A stretch of DNA of 47,500 nucleotides from Mesostigma viride. Lineage: Eukaryota > Streptophyta > Mesostigmatophyceae > Mesostigmatales > Mesostigmataceae. Positions 30,344 to 44,789 of the stretch are shown one piece after another. Position 1 is the first letter of the stretch; the number at the start of each line of letters is the position of its first letter. The DNA is taken from positions 1 to 47,500 of the forward strand of contig RPFO01000605.1 of NCBI GenBank assembly GCA_009746045.1, read 5' to 3'. A program made the translations under genes and the position numbers. The notes below the pieces were generated by a model. That model searched no databases and was not told the origin of the DNA. It saw only the letters and a list, made by a program, of their open reading frames with translations.

Positions 30344-30563
30344 AATATACCGAGATTTTGACCGGGAAGATGCCGTAAAAGGGACCCGGAGATAACCGGC
30401 CAGCCAGGTGACACTTGAACAGCAAGCCGCAGTCAGATGAACAACAACGCAGTCACTTGAACAGCAAGCCGCAAGGCCCGGCGCGAAAATGACAGGCCTG
30501 GCTGGAGGTGGGCGGATAAAAATCACGTCGCGCCTGGTCAGAACATCAAACCCGATGTGGTCA

Positions 30564-31217
30564 CCCGTAGTGGTCAAAATCACTTTGCGTCTAATTGTTT
30601 GCGAATTGACCTCGCAAACTGCTATTAATGGGCTTGATTTTGGGTCGCAAAGTTCAAATGTTACCGCGCCGCGCCTGCGCCGCGCCGCACAGCCCCAAGC
30701 CCAGCGAACGGCCTTTCGCGCCACAATTTTTCGCGCCTTTTGTTACTGTCACTGCGAAAGCCAAAGGCTTGTGCAGAATGCACGGTGTCTTGGCAGAAGA
30801 GCGGGGCGTCGATGGCAGAAGAGCCGCGGGGCGTCAGGCAGGCCAGCAGGCAGTCAAGCCAGGTATCCGACACCATTATCCTACAGTAAGGGCTAATTAA
30901 TGCTCCGTGGCTCCTCACTAATGATGGTATCGCGTTAGTACCCGGCAGCGAGACACTGAACCGCTATTATTGGTACAGCAGTGCTACCCAATTGATCAAT
31001 CAAATCACTCAGGTGGCCGGTACTTGGGTTACATGAGTGGAGAGGGGGCAAAGGGATATGAAGTTGGTGAGACCCACGCCAAGCCACTGACCACTAACAA
31101 GCCGATGGGCTCGCAAACCTAAAACTTTGCCTGCATTTTTGGTCGCAAACTATAAATTCCACCCAGTTTTGGGGTCGCAAAGTAATTAGACGCAAAGTGA
31201 TTTTGACCACTACGGGT
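30564..31217. mobile_element. Non-autonomous DNA transposon with 34-bp inverted termini
   Basis: ACCCGTAGTGGTCAAAATCA plus CTTTGCGTCTAATT at about 30567-30600 is repeated inverted at about 31183-31216. Internal short repeats of the form GGTCGCAAA occur near both ends. No transposase ORF. The target duplication was not resolved. The element sits about 220 bp upstream of the proposed start of the mTERF-SANT gene. Confidence 0.75.
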
Positions 31218-31810
31218 AGGTACCTTGCGAAATGCGATCAATACGAAAAGTTCTGATAATCTGATTACGCGTTATGTGGCCAATAAGGAACGGCTGTGGC
31301 ACAGAGAGTCTCAGTTCGACGCTCGTACGTTAGACGGAGACAATCTTTCTAGTAAATTTACATCACTGTGTTTCTTCACGGAATGGATGGATGGCTGAAT
31401 TTTTCGGCGATGTTGTAATGAAAGCTGTAATGAAATGGCCATGATGTGCTGAACAGTCAGCAGTAACTGAACAGTGAACAGTGAACAGTGAACCGTGAAC
31501 CGAGAACACTGAACAGTGGTCAGTGAACAGTGCTCACTGCTCAGTGCTCACTGGGCGGAAAATTGAAAATAGTTGCGCGTGTTTGTTGTTTTGTTGTGTC
31601 CGAACCCTTCTTGATCTACCTTCTTACATCCGCATCCGTGGGAAACAACAAAACCGAACTGAGCTGAACTCTGAGCAGAGTGCAGAGCCAGCAGAGGACT
31701 AACGTAGCAGTCAGGCGTGGGATTCAACTAACTAGCCGTAGCAGTCTTATTTTTACCGCTTCTTTTCGATTAATAAAAAAAATCGTCCCTAATCGATTTC
31801 GTCTAATCGG
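31218..31810. other. Intergenic with CAGTGAA-type short repeats
   Basis: No gene. At 31450-31550 the words GAACAGTGAACAGTG, CAGTGCTCACTG and variants repeat irregularly. Confidence 0.5.
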
Positions 31811-32128
31811 CTTAGGCACGACTCACATGAGGCTCGGTGAACTCCGTCGGTGAACTCTTTGTGAACTGGGTCGACGGCCGGGTCGCCACCGGCGCTTCAC
31901 CGGCCCTTCACTTCGAGTTCACGCACTCACATGGGTCGCAACAACGTAGTGAACTGCTCGCCAGTGAACTCGTTTGTGAACTGGCGGAGGCGCGGGAAGA
32001 CAGCCCAGATTTCGCGGGAAAGGGCGCAAACGTCAAGCAAGTGCAAATGCATCCGGGCATGCTGGCTAATAACATGCACGTCTTGTCCAGCTGTCAACCA
32101 CTAACTTCTGCACCACTAATTTGATACA

Positions 32129-32604
32129 GTGCTGCAGAAATATGATAAAAACGCGCCGGTGACCTGTCGTGCATGTCGCTTTTCCAGCTACCTGTCTGCG
32201 TTCGCTTTCTTTGCAAGTTTTTCCAGGTGTTGGTGCCAGTGCTTCTCTGTCGATATTGTTTCAAAGCCGGTTTGTTTATTGGCTGGGGACGACCCCAGAG
32301 CCGCCCGCCGTCACATGCACAAAACATGCCATATCTCGCTGGAGGCGTTCGGTTATTTACTGGAGAAAATCGGCCCGATCAGCGAGCCGAATCTCCAGAC
32401 AACGGCGGGCGCGGGCTCCGGTTGGACGTGGTAAGACCCGAGCAAATGCTCATTGGTGGATTAGAGTGGCTTTCTCATAGCTGCGACTATCGTACCGTGG
32501 AGCGTGCATATGGCATCGCTTCAAACACGTGGTCCAAAAATGGGGAACGCCCTGGCATTGTACGAGAACTTCCAGATGCTTTCAACAGCAAACAGCAAGC
32601 GTAG
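32129..32604 (+). pseudogene. Harbinger-type transposase N-terminal remnant
   Basis: First frame: HKTCHISLEAFGYLLEKIGP and SEPNLQTT. A shift near 32400-32425 leads to the second frame: RPEQMLIGGLEWLSHSCDYR, TVERAYGIASNTWSK, then IVRELPDAF. This matches the N-terminal helical region of Harbinger/DDE_Tnp_4 transposases (F-x-x-L...; a hydrophobic L-x-W/Y-L-A/S-x-G/S-x-x-YRT stretch; a fG-I-x-x-x-T helix). The DDE core is missing; the frame ends 16 bp before a (TTAA)n-tailed repeat that may have interrupted it. Located within TIRs of the matching superfamily. Confidence 0.6.
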
Positions 32605-32619
32605 GTTCCGGTTGGACGC

Positions 32620-32814
32620 CTATTAATTAATTAATTAATTAATTAATTAGACTCGTGCTCCCGTTGGGGAGTCACGGAGCATTAACCCCGATGGATGGAT
32701 GGATGGATGGGTGCAAACAGTCCTACCGGTCTAATCTATCTACATCGGCTACATACTACATCTATCTAACAGCATTCTAACTACTACATCTATCTAGGCA
32801 GCCGCACGCTGCCC
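32620..32814 (-). repeat. Dispersed repeat with (TTAA)n tail, copy 2
   Basis: Same 175-bp unit as 17921-18095, here with a longer (TTAA)n and one extra GATG unit. Confidence 0.75.
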
Positions 32815-32948
32815 TAGGGGAGCTATCTGGCGTGCCTCCCACGGGATTGCACACGCCTATGGTAACCTGGACTGTGTATACGTCGTCGCTGCAAACGCAA
32901 TGCCCTGCCCACCCATACGTGCATGTGCACGTGTGGCATGTGCGCATG

Positions 32949-35454
<2,506 letters not shown>

Positions 35455-36093
35455 CCCTCTCACACACACACATTCTTTTCATGGATGGGCATCTGGTTTC
35501 CCATATCAGAATGTGCATAAGCAAGAGTTTGTTAACTTAACTGAGTTTGGTAACTGAACTCCTTACGTCATTTAGCAAATGTGAGTCAACATTTCAGAAT
35601 TATAATAATGGAAATTCCATTAGCTTACCGTATGATGCTACACATGTTCATAGTGGTCAATTAGGTGCATGCTAGCTCCCTGAGCTAGTCACACGCACTG
35701 GGGGTACTGTGGTTGTTAAGACCTCACTTGGACATGTGCAATGTCTTGAATTGGTTGCTCATTGAGTGAGACATAATGTTGGACGTATTGTGGTTGCTTA
35801 ACAATACTTTGTGCACGCGTAATTCTTTAATCATGACTAATGTCGGGAGCGTTGCAATTATAAAGGGAGGCATGCAACTATGCAATGTGCGAACATATTA
35901 ATTCCATTTAGGGTTATTGCAGTTCAAAAGGAGTGGTGCCATCGCAAACCGTGTAGATCCCGCTCTGAATGTTAGCCAGCCATAGTTGTAACTTACAAGG
36001 CTGCACATTTCCACCTCCATTTGTTTCCATCGTTGTGAATGACTCGACTAACACGGATGAGTCAACAGCAGGCTCGAGCTATCAACAGCATGG
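35455..36093. other. AT-richer interior of the Harbinger-like element
   Basis: No gene or repeat recognised. Confidence 0.45.
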
Positions 36094-36542
36094 TCCGGAT
36101 TCTCCATATTTCTGGCCTGCGCTAGTTGCTTTATTGATAGTCTTTACATTGTCATCAAGTGAGTGAGACAACAAACATGACAATTGCCTGGGGCCAGCAG
36201 ATAAATGTCCAAAATTATTTCAATGAGCAATAAAAGTGATTACTACAAGTAGTCAAGGAAGTGTTATCGCACAGCAAATTTGAAGCAATATCTTATGAAT
36301 CACGTTCCATAGTGGCCATCATGATCGCACACACAAAAAGAGCATGCCCCTGAAAGAAAAGAGATTGGACTCAACGGACCTTACAAGTTGGACACCCTTA
36401 CCAACCAGTGTGCCTGGAACGTGAAGCGTGGGTCGGCCAGCAACAAAAGATTGTTCATGCAGACGGACCGCCCTATTGCCGGGCGCATCAGTGTGTATGT
36501 CAATGAGACAACAGCGCAGGCCAGAGATCTGGAGAATCCGGA
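36094..36542. mobile_element. MITE-like element with about 38-bp inverted termini
   Basis: TCCGGATTCTCCATATTTCT then GGCCTGCGCTAGTTG at 36094-36128 returns inverted at 36503-36542 (GACAACAGCGCAGGCCAGAG then ATCTGGAGAATCCGGA). The same core occurs singly at 40048-40080 (plus) and 43991-44028 (minus) inside SNARE-gene introns. No ORF of note. Confidence 0.65.
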
Positions 36543-36731
36543 AGGTAGCTCGAGCCTGCCGTTATGTTATCCGCGTTTTCGAGTCGTGCACGATGATGGA
36601 TATGAATCAGTGTGTATGTGGCCATCAACACCAATTGCCGCCATCCATGTTGTCATCAGGGCGTTGTGAGTTTAACGTTTGCTTTGTCGCTCATATTTCG
36701 CTTTGCCTTCGGCTTAGGCGAGCTCGCCTTG

Positions 36732-37046
36732 TCATCTCCAAAGAGTATGCAATGCCGCACAAGAAGACCGACATTTATTACTGCGCCAACTATCGTCCTC
36801 AAGATTGCCAGCATCTCCACAGATCACCAAAGCCGCAACCAGATCGAGTGCGGCGCTGTGCCCTTCGCGTGCGAGGCTCTGCTCTTCTACAGCCGTGGGG
36901 CTCGGAGCATTTGGGTCAATGTCGTCGCTAATAGCAGGCTTCGGGTCACCTTTCGCGAGGGTAACCCGTTGTAGCCATTCCTGAAAAAGCTGGTCGGTGT
37001 CCCTCATGGCTGGCGACTCCCGAGCACCTGCCACCTTCCCGCGCAT
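36732..37046 (-). CDS. Possible second protein of the Harbinger-like element
   Basis: 104 residues, starting MRGKVAGARESPAMRDTDQL, with an acidic Pro/Asp middle (SDDIDPNAPSPTAVEEQS) and an LDLVAALVI helix-like stretch. PIF/Harbinger elements usually carry a second, Myb-like ORF convergent with the transposase, which fits strand and position, but no W-spaced Myb pattern is visible. It could be a chance frame. Confidence 0.25.
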   Translation of the reverse strand: MRGKVAGARESPAMRDTDQLFQEWLQRVTLAKGDPKPAISDDIDPNAPSPTAVEEQSLAREGHSAALDLVAALVICGDAGNLEDDSWRSNKCRSSCAALHTLWR

Positions 37047-37295
37047 GTTGCACGTCTGGCATTTTCATGGGCTTGCTTCGCGCCAACGCACGCTGTCCAC
37101 CACAAGTTCACAAAGAGTTCACGAGGAGTTCACGGGGAGTTCACGGGGAGTTCACAACTTCGGACTTCGGGGAGATTGTGAACTCGTCCTGTGAACTCGT
37201 GAACTCCTCGGGACCCAAAATTAGCTCGGCCCCGGTCGGCCCAGTTCACAAAAGAGTTCACAAAGAGTTCACCGCCTCATGTGAGTCGTGCCTTA

Positions 37296-37814
37296 GGTGG
37301 CTCTCACGCTCGGGTCCGAAACTGGTTTTTTCAGGGGTACGGACTCTGTCCCAAATTTCCCTCTCACGCTTGGCCAAAACCGGTCGTTTTCTGACTCGGG
37401 GCTCTCACGCTTGACCTCGGCGCGAACCTAAATTCCAATTGGTTCGGCGCGGCGCCCTGCGGTTTGGCTGGGCAAGGCTTGTCCCGGCCTGTCCCACGTT
37501 TTTTCGTGGGACAGGCCGGGAAAGGTAAATAGTGCTGCTCTGAACGTGTGCTGAACGAAAGTCGTGCGTCCTGCCCAATGCACCGTACCTAGTACATAGT
37601 TTCGAATCCGATGTAGTAATTTTTTGTTCAGCTGGACATATTTTTTCCCGTGCGTGCTGTAACTTCACGATCACAAGTTAAGAAACTGGACGCGAATAGG
37701 ATTGGAATTAGGCTACGGAAATGGTGCTTGTCCCAAGCACCAAAAAAACCTAGGACAGGCCGGGACGGATCCGACAAAAAAACAGGTTCCGGGCGCTCAA
37801 GCGTGAGAGGCGCC
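37296..37814. mobile_element. Tourist-like MITE abutting the Harbinger-like element
   Basis: Termini GGTGGCTCTCACGCTCGG (left) and the inverse of GGCGCCTCTCACGCTTGAG (right), flanked by TTA at 37293-37295 and 37815-37817. It shares the left TTA with the end of 31815-37292. Extra CTCTCACGCT(T/C)GG words occur near 37360 and 37400. Contains a perfect hairpin CCGGCCTGTCCCACG/CGTGGGACAGGCCGG at about 37484-37520. Confidence 0.75.
37484..37520. repeat. Perfect hairpin with T-loop
   Basis: 15-bp stem CCGGCCTGTCCCACG around TTTTTT. Related AGGACAGGCCGGGAC recurs near 37752-37766. Confidence 0.8.
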
Positions 37815-38845
37815 TTAGTGTATCATCGGCCCCAATCCTTCCCTAATCTTTTAAGTTCAAGTCCCTAATCTATTGAATGCGACTACAGTACTGTATCGAA
37901 ATTTTTGAATGCGACTACAGTACTGTATCGAAATTTGAATATGAGGGCTGCACCCCCCCACACGTTCAAGATTGGGGTCCGACCAATCCAGGGCTCACAA
38001 TCTTAAATAATCTTAATCATGTGATTCGATTCTACTAATTTTTATCACATTTAAATACTAATCTACTACAAGTTGGTACACAAAAACAACAACTACTACT
38101 ACTACTACAATTAGATGTCGAATCAAGGGTCCCACAATCATAAACCTGGGAACCTTGAACGTGGGGCTGGGGGTGTAGGTACATTTAATCCAGCACCACC
38201 AACACTGCGGCGTCTCGGCGGACCGGCACATTTGTCGCTGAGCAGGACTGCAGGAGCTTGCGAACTGCGAAGCCTGATGAAGGCTGTCGCTCGCCAGTTG
38301 CCACGTAGGCACTTGTCACTTGTCAGTGGCCCAAGAAAGGACTCTGATGAGGACTCGGACTTCTGTACAACATTGTTCATTTCTACAGTACAGTACTGTA
38401 CTGTAAAGGAAGTTTGTTCACTTGTTTGAGGCTATCACCGGTCTACAGAAGGCAGAAGTCTATAACTGCGGAATCGAGACTCGATCGCGGAAATCCATGG
38501 GTCACAGAGTCGCGCTTCCCGAACTCGCCACTCGCCAGTTGTCCACGAGGTCTATAAACCATATGACCTGAGTCACATCCCGTCGTTATGTCTGCATCGT
38601 CCTCGGTTATAACAAACCTGCGGTGTAATTGATGTGCAGAATTAAGTATATCACATCTTGACGGACAAGGGTTTGGCAGACATCACCTGCTCTCCGCACA
38701 TGGAAACTTATCGATGTGGTTAGAACTTTATGCCATTGACTTTCTGATCGACGTAAAGAAGATGCCGTTTCTAGCGTTGCGTGAAATTTATTTTTGAAGT
38801 TAACATAAAGGTTTAGCTTCTCTATTCGTCAAGACGGGGGTCGAA
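37815..38845. other. Intergenic region upstream of the SNARE gene
   Basis: Contains a tandem pair of a 33-bp unit GAATGCGACTACAGTACTGT plus ATCGAAATTT near 37876-37938, an (ACT)n run near 38091-38107 and the palindrome TACAGTACAGTACTGTACTG near 38383-38402. An ORF of 104 codons starts at 38115 (MSNQGSHNHKPG) but has no recognised domain and no visible gene context, so it is not called. Confidence 0.5.
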
Positions 38846-41800
38846 ATGGCGGCTTCCCGCGCCGATCCATGGCAGCGGGAATACAATGACGCTTTGCATA
38901 TGGTGGACGATGTCATGACAGCCATACAAGAGAGAAAAGAAGCAAGCATAAATGGCCCCAGTCCGGAAGCAGCACGCCTTTCGGCTGCTGCACGGAGAAA
39001 GCTCACGATGCTTACTAACAAGTCGCAGGGTTTGGCGGCTAGGCTTTCGAGCACTTCCGAAGAGGCTGCCAAGATGTATCCTGTCAAGACACGGATGCAT
39101 CTTGCCTTTAGGACGCGTTCACGTTGATTTGTATACATAACCGCCTTGAACCCTGGCTTTTGCGACATCGCCATCGATTTTATTCGTAATCCCTTATCAA
39201 GTAGGGCTTCAGCAATATAGTAGTGCCTGCTAGCTAGCAGCCCGTCGGCCGTGTCGTTGGTCGTGCCGTTAGCCGAGACGTTGGTGGTGCCATTGGTGGT
39301 GCCATTGGTGGTGCCGCTGGCCGTGTCGTTCCTTAACTCTATCGTGTTCTGAACATCTAAACATCGGCAGCTCGGAGAGGGAGCGCGTACGGAGAGAGGA
39401 CCTGCTGGCAGGGCTTCGGGCACGGATCCAGCAGATGTCTGAACTCCTGAACACGCCAACCGACAACAGGTATGTAACTCTGGATGCGTAGGGAGTTGCA
39501 TGTATGGTCGCGCGTGACAACAGGCACGTATGTCATTAAAGGGACGAGCCAGGCTAGGCTTTGCTAGGGCGACTGCTCCCTAGTCGTTACCCAGTCCTGT
39601 GGGTCTCTTCTCATCGCTGTGACTATCGCCGGGACCTGCGATTAGCATTCGTCGGGAATTGCATGCTCATATGCCCTGGTGAACTTAGGCTGCATGGTTT
39701 AGGTAGCATATGCATCCTATGTGACAGCCCAATGAGAGAGCGGAGATGTGTACCCGGCAGGATCACTTGAGGCCCCTTTTAAAACCCTTTTACTGAGTAC
39801 TGCTTATTCCAAAGATCCAGTGGCCTCTCATTTGTGATTCTGCAATCGTAGGTGTGTACCCATTTCGATGGGGATAGTAGAACGTGCTGACAGGGTGCCT
39901 CGGCTCCCCCAGGCATGTTCCAGGGAAGGTCGCGAGTGGCTGGACCGCCATCTCCTGCTTGTCGTCAGCTTGTCGTACGTCTCCAGTGTCGCTGCTGTGT
40001 GGATGTCTCCCGCGCGAACCCGGCGTGGCAGAGCTTACGTTTATGTTACGCAGGCCAGAAATCTTGAAAATCCGGACCGATGTGTTATCTGGTTGTCTTA
40101 TTGGTATGTCGTGTACTAAGACATGATGATGATGTCATGTGCCGGGGTGGGCAAACCAGAGGGGCCCCAAGTCGTGGCAGGCTCCTAGCTTTTGCATACC
40201 TCAAGTAAAGGGGGTTTGATTGGTCTTACCTAGTCTGGTCTTTACTCATGCAGTGCTTCTGCTACCCTTAGCAGGAGCCCTGACGTCATGTCTAACTCAT
40301 GCCCACCTCCTGTTCGCACACATAATATGTTTTCATCGGGGGGGGGGGGGGAGGGGGCGGGGGACTGGGGGAGAGGGGTCTCCTAAGTGGTGTTGGTGAT
40401 TGTGTGCAGTTAAGTTCTAGGGGGGGAGGCTGGGCACGCAGACGTTAGTGTCCCGTCACGACTGTGTTCGCCCCGTGGCGTCTCACACATGTATCTGATG
40501 CACAATGATATTGTATACTGATGCACGATCATATGTACGAGCAGTACGCTGCCTTGACGGCGCTGGGTGTCCACTGCATTGCTGGGTGTTTGTTGTCCTG
40601 TTGCTGGTTGTGTGTACCATTGCTGGTTGTTTGTTGTCCTGTTGCTGGTTGTGCGTACCTTGACTGGTTGTTTGCTGTACTGTTGCTGGTTGTGCGAACA
40701 ATTGCTGGGTGTTTGTTGTACTGTTGCCGGTTTGTCGTGTACGATGGCTGGGTGTTTGTTGTACTGTTGCTGGTTGTGCGTACCATTGCTGGGTGTTTGT
40801 TCCATCACTCGGTGCCCAATGGCTTCAATTATTTCATGTGTCACGAGCTCCCGTTGGTGCTCTGCTGGTGCCATGCCTGCCCTTGCGTGTGGCTGGGTGC
40901 CCTCTACGTCCTGGGTGTCCTTCAGGTTGCTGGGCGTTTGCTGCACGGTCGTGCGTGTCGTCTGCTGCATGTGTTCACGTGCCCACTGCTGCACGGTTCC
41001 GCGTGCCCGCTGTCTTGCTGCATGATGGGTGATGGGTGGCAGCAAAGGGCGCCCATATGTTGATGTGATCATTGTTGCCTATGTTGATGGGTGACGTCTG
41101 AGAGGCCGGGGTGCCCATATGTTGATGTGATCAATGTTGCCTATGTTGATGGGTGACGGATGACAGGGCGGGCCTGGGCAAGCCTGCCGGCGACCGTGGC
41201 ACGAGCAGCAGCGGGCAGGCGGTGGAGACGGAGGAGACTGCGCTGCGGGACAACCGGGGGCTGCTGCAGCTGCAGAAGGAGCTCATGAAAGGTGCAGATT
41301 GGGGGAGGGGAAGGGCGTGCATGAACGGTGATGCAGGAAGAAAGGAGCTCATGAATGGTGAGGGGGTGGAGGGAGGGCACGAGCAGTACCGCCATGAAAG
41401 CTCGGGAGAGAGGTGAGCTAGGGGATGTTGGATGACAGGTTAGTAAGGGTGAGGTCGTGAAAGGTAAAAAGGCAGGACGAACGGAGCTCACGAAAGGAAA
41501 CTAGCTGACATTAAGGCTGGGGAAGTTGATTAAAAGGTCAGCTGTTGGGGAGTGCGATGAGCGATAAGCAAACGTGGGCCATTTTTAATGTAAGCGAGGG
41601 GCGGGCAAGGAAGCGTAGTTAGGTGGGATGGGAACTGCATGAAAGATGTCAAGGGTGTGGGGGGGGTTGTGAGGAGGGTGTTGAGCTGGCGGAGGGGGAG
41701 GGGATCCGGGGGAGATGCTGTGAAAGGCAGGTAAGGAGTGGGGAAGCGGAAGAAAGGCGTGGGGGGGGTTGGAGCTGATGAGAGCATCATCGAGGGGGGG

Positions 41801-44533
41801 GGGGGGGAGGTGATCAAAGGTACCGCTGGAGGGGGGGCGGGGAGGAAGGTTACAGGAGTGTTTGCGAGAGGACGTGGGGGACGGTCCAGGGACGAGAGGC
41901 CATGAAGAGTTGCCATGAAGAGCAGGGCGAGGGGAGGCTGTGGCAGGTGGGTTGCAGGGAGCTCGGGAAGGGTAGTGCAAAGGTGGCTGGTACCTTTTGT
42001 ATGCATCCCTTGCATTTCCTGGATGGGTTGGGAAGTCTGTAAAATGTTTTTTTTTTTGGCCCCCCATGAACAAGGTCCTCCATGAATGAATGGCGAAGTG
42101 TTCTTTGTACTATGGCCACCCTCTGTTTCATACAGCAATCTGACTGCATGGCCTCAGAGCCAGGCGTGGGCCCATCGTTATTTGCTGATACCATAGAAAC
42201 ACTGGTGTCCACGATTCGCGTCTGCTCTATGTGCAAGGGCCAGGCTCACTTGATTTTATTGTGGCCCTTGCTTTCGCCTGTAGGCACCTCTATTTGTTGC
42301 AGTGCAAGGTAAGGAGGTGGAATTCCATGCCGTGTTAATGTTCTTAACCAATTTAGTAATGAATGCACAACTATTAAACCTCCCCCCCCCCTATGTTGCC
42401 GCATCACAAGTTGGGGACCTGGACCCCCTCTCTACTCTGATGAACCTTCTTAAGTGTTCAGCTACTTCTGAAAAATTCTCTGAATTGCTTACGCAAATGC
42501 CACCTTGTATGTTGCCGCAGCGCAAGACGAGGAGCTGGACTCCCTCTCTGTGCTGGCGTCGAGCACACACCACATCGCGGTGGCAGTCAACGACGAGCTC
42601 AACCTGCAGACGCGACTGCTGGTGAGCCAGCCGTTTTTTACTCATGCTGTCGCTCTTGGCCTGATTATCGAGTTATTCTGGTTAATTAATTAATGAACTA
42701 ATACATGGTTAAACAATCGGCTGTTGGTTGATAAGTTGCTTTGCTGGAGAGCCGAGGGTGGCAGGGCTCGGGTGGAATGGGGGGGGGGGAAGTGTCGACA
42801 TGGTGCTCCAAATTGAAGTTCTCGGAGACCAACCAGTCAAGCAAAAAAGTATGGATACCTTGGTGGTTTGGTGCATAGTGGAGGCGTATACAGGGAGTTT
42901 CTTGGGATTTGTTGGTAACGTATGAGTCAGGCATGCTTGCAGGCGGGCGGGCGGGTGGGTGGGCAGGCGGACGGGCGGGCGGGTGGGTGGATGGGTGGGC
43001 CGATACATTGCTGGGGGGAGAGGATGGCCGTAGTTTCAGGGATAAATTTATGGTTGGAATCCCCTTGGCAGCAATATTTGGATGGCGGTACCGTACCCCA
43101 TGCTGTGTCGTCATGGCAAGTGCCTTACTTTCCCCGTGGTAAGCGTTATGCGCCCCATTCTTCACAGCTCCGTGGTAACGAGCGATGTATGGGCGAGCGG
43201 TCTGCTGTGCTGAGCTCCGTGCATGGGACACAGCGGTTGACAGTTCTAAATTGTAACAGATGCTGCCGGCCGTGGTGCAAGCTGGCCGCTCTCTAATAAA
43301 TACACCGTCTAACGAACTGCGTGGTTTGGCGCGACCCCGTGGGTTTTTCTTCGTCGGCATTCTTTGGCTGTGTGGCCTGCCTCATCCCATCGCGTGGGCC
43401 CCTGCAGGACCACCTGGAGGACGACATCGACCACACAGGCTGGTCGCTCAAGGTGTGTGCTTGCTTGTGTAGAGCTATGGAGTCCAACCCCTTTGATAGG
43501 CTAGCTAGCGCGGCATGTGGGGGTGGCCGGCAGAGAGAAAAAATGTAAGAAAAAAAGGGAGGGAGGAACGTGGCCAGTGTCTCACCTGTCTCTGTGTCAT
43601 CATCTGTGTTTGGAGCCGGGGACAGTATCGGGGACTGGCTTGGCCATGACATGTTGAGAGGGGGCTAGCCCCTGGCTGTCGTGCTGGTTTGGCGGATGGG
43701 GCTGACTGTGCGCTGGTTGGGCTGACTGTGCTAAGGGGCTGGCTTCCAAATAATATTGTTGCGCGACTACGGTTGCGCCGATTTGGGTCCCTGCCCGTGG
43801 CTCCACTAGAGAGTGTCTCCTTGGCCCCGGCATTACTTGGCCGGAAATTTGTTTTCCCGGAAGCTTCTTTTGGACGCCTTGTTTCTTTGCCTGAATTGCA
43901 TGGCGAGCAATTCTGCGCCATGTAGCTGGCCTGTCCAATTGTTCTTGGTCTAAATAAGTTGATTGTTGTATCTTCACCGTCCGCTTCCATGGTCCGGATT
44001 CTCCCAATTTCTGGCCTGCGCTGGTTGTCTCCTTGGTATCTTCACCGTCTTCGATGTCCCACACCAGTTTATGTGGATTTGTGACCTCGTCGAGGAATAG
44101 ATTGAGTGGGGCAACTATTCCTGGACGCGTGGCGGAGGCCGCTCCAACGTCGTGTAAGGACCAGCATAGTTGTCTGGGAGGAATAAATGCTTATCAGCGT
44201 TGGAATGCGGAATGAGAAGCTTAAGTGCCGCATTACTTGAGGAGAGCGACATGATAATCGGCATGCATGGAAGTGCGAAAAGATTTCCTGCGATATCTTG
44301 CCCTCCATTTCCCTCCATTTTGCCGTGAACTCACCTTGTATCATGCATTGGTTGTGTGGTTTCGTGGCCCCTTTCCTTTTGTGGTGGGTTGCCTGACTTG
44401 CTCCCAACAGAAAGCCAAGTTGGGCATCACAAGGATCTCCAAGAAGGCCCCGGGGAACTGCGGTCTATTTATGCTTGTGCTGGCACTGCTCGTGCTGCTC
44501 GTGCTGGTACTATCTGTGTTCCATGTCATCTGA
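38846..44533 (+). CDS. SYP5: Qc-SNARE of the SYP5 / syntaxin-8 type
   Basis: Six exons: 38846-39075, 39371-39469, 41167-41291, 42521-42621, 43408-43452, 44411-44533; all introns GT-AG, phases consistent, 723 nt giving 240 residues plus TGA. Plant SYP51 proteins are about the same length. The N-terminus MAASRADPWQREYNDAL matches the SYP5 start (DPWxREYNEA), with RRKLTML continuing the N-terminal helices. The SNARE helix covers about 135-210 (DNRGLLQLQKELMKAQDEEL, STHHIAVAVNDELNLQTRLL); Gln181 is the likely zero-layer residue. A tail anchor follows at 218-240 (GLFMLVLALLVLLVLVLSVF). Role: vesicle fusion at the trans-Golgi or prevacuolar/vacuolar membranes, as known for the family. Identification is strong; expression was not assessed. 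The introns carry several repeats. Confidence 0.93.
40578..40803. repeat. 41-bp minisatellite in intron 2 of the SNARE gene
   Basis: About 5.5 imperfect copies of a 41-bp unit starting ATTGCTGG(G/T)TGTTTGTTGT and ending GGTTGTGCGTACC. Confidence 0.85.
41051..41158. repeat. 62-bp tandem duplication next to the exon-3 acceptor
   Basis: The 46-bp segment GCCCATATGTTGATGTGATC to GATGGGTGACG occurs at 41051-41096 and again at 41113-41158, with one difference. The used AG is at 41165-41166. Confidence 0.85.
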
Positions 44534-44789
44534 AGCCATGGTGCCCTCTGCATTCTTTATTCATATGAAGTGAGACAACTATGCCTGGACGCATATTCAT
44601 ATGTACATACGACCCAGGCACGTGCAAGTAATGTCTGGCCAAGGGGGCTGTTTGGATGAACATACATCGTGGTGCATAGGCGGTGCATTGGTGGGGTGTT
44701 AGGGACCCACTTGGTAACAAGGGATCACGAGTAGCGTAATGTAGGGGAATCTGCTGGTGGATGCATAAAGCGCTCCCGGTGCAGAGTAA

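Noticed and set aside
36388-36669. C2-domain-like peptide (VYVNETTAQARDLENP), also at 39990-40110
   Set aside because: The shared DNA core is present in four copies in both orientations and forms MITE ends, so the peptide resemblance is a by-product of repeat DNA.
38115-38429. 104-codon ORF MSNQGSHNHKPG as a small gene
   Set aside because: No domain, no splice or poly(A) support, and equally long frames exist on the other strand.
40578-40803. Direct repeats considered as a CRISPR array
   Set aside because: Units are contiguous with no unique spacers and lie in an intron of a eukaryotic gene; a minisatellite.
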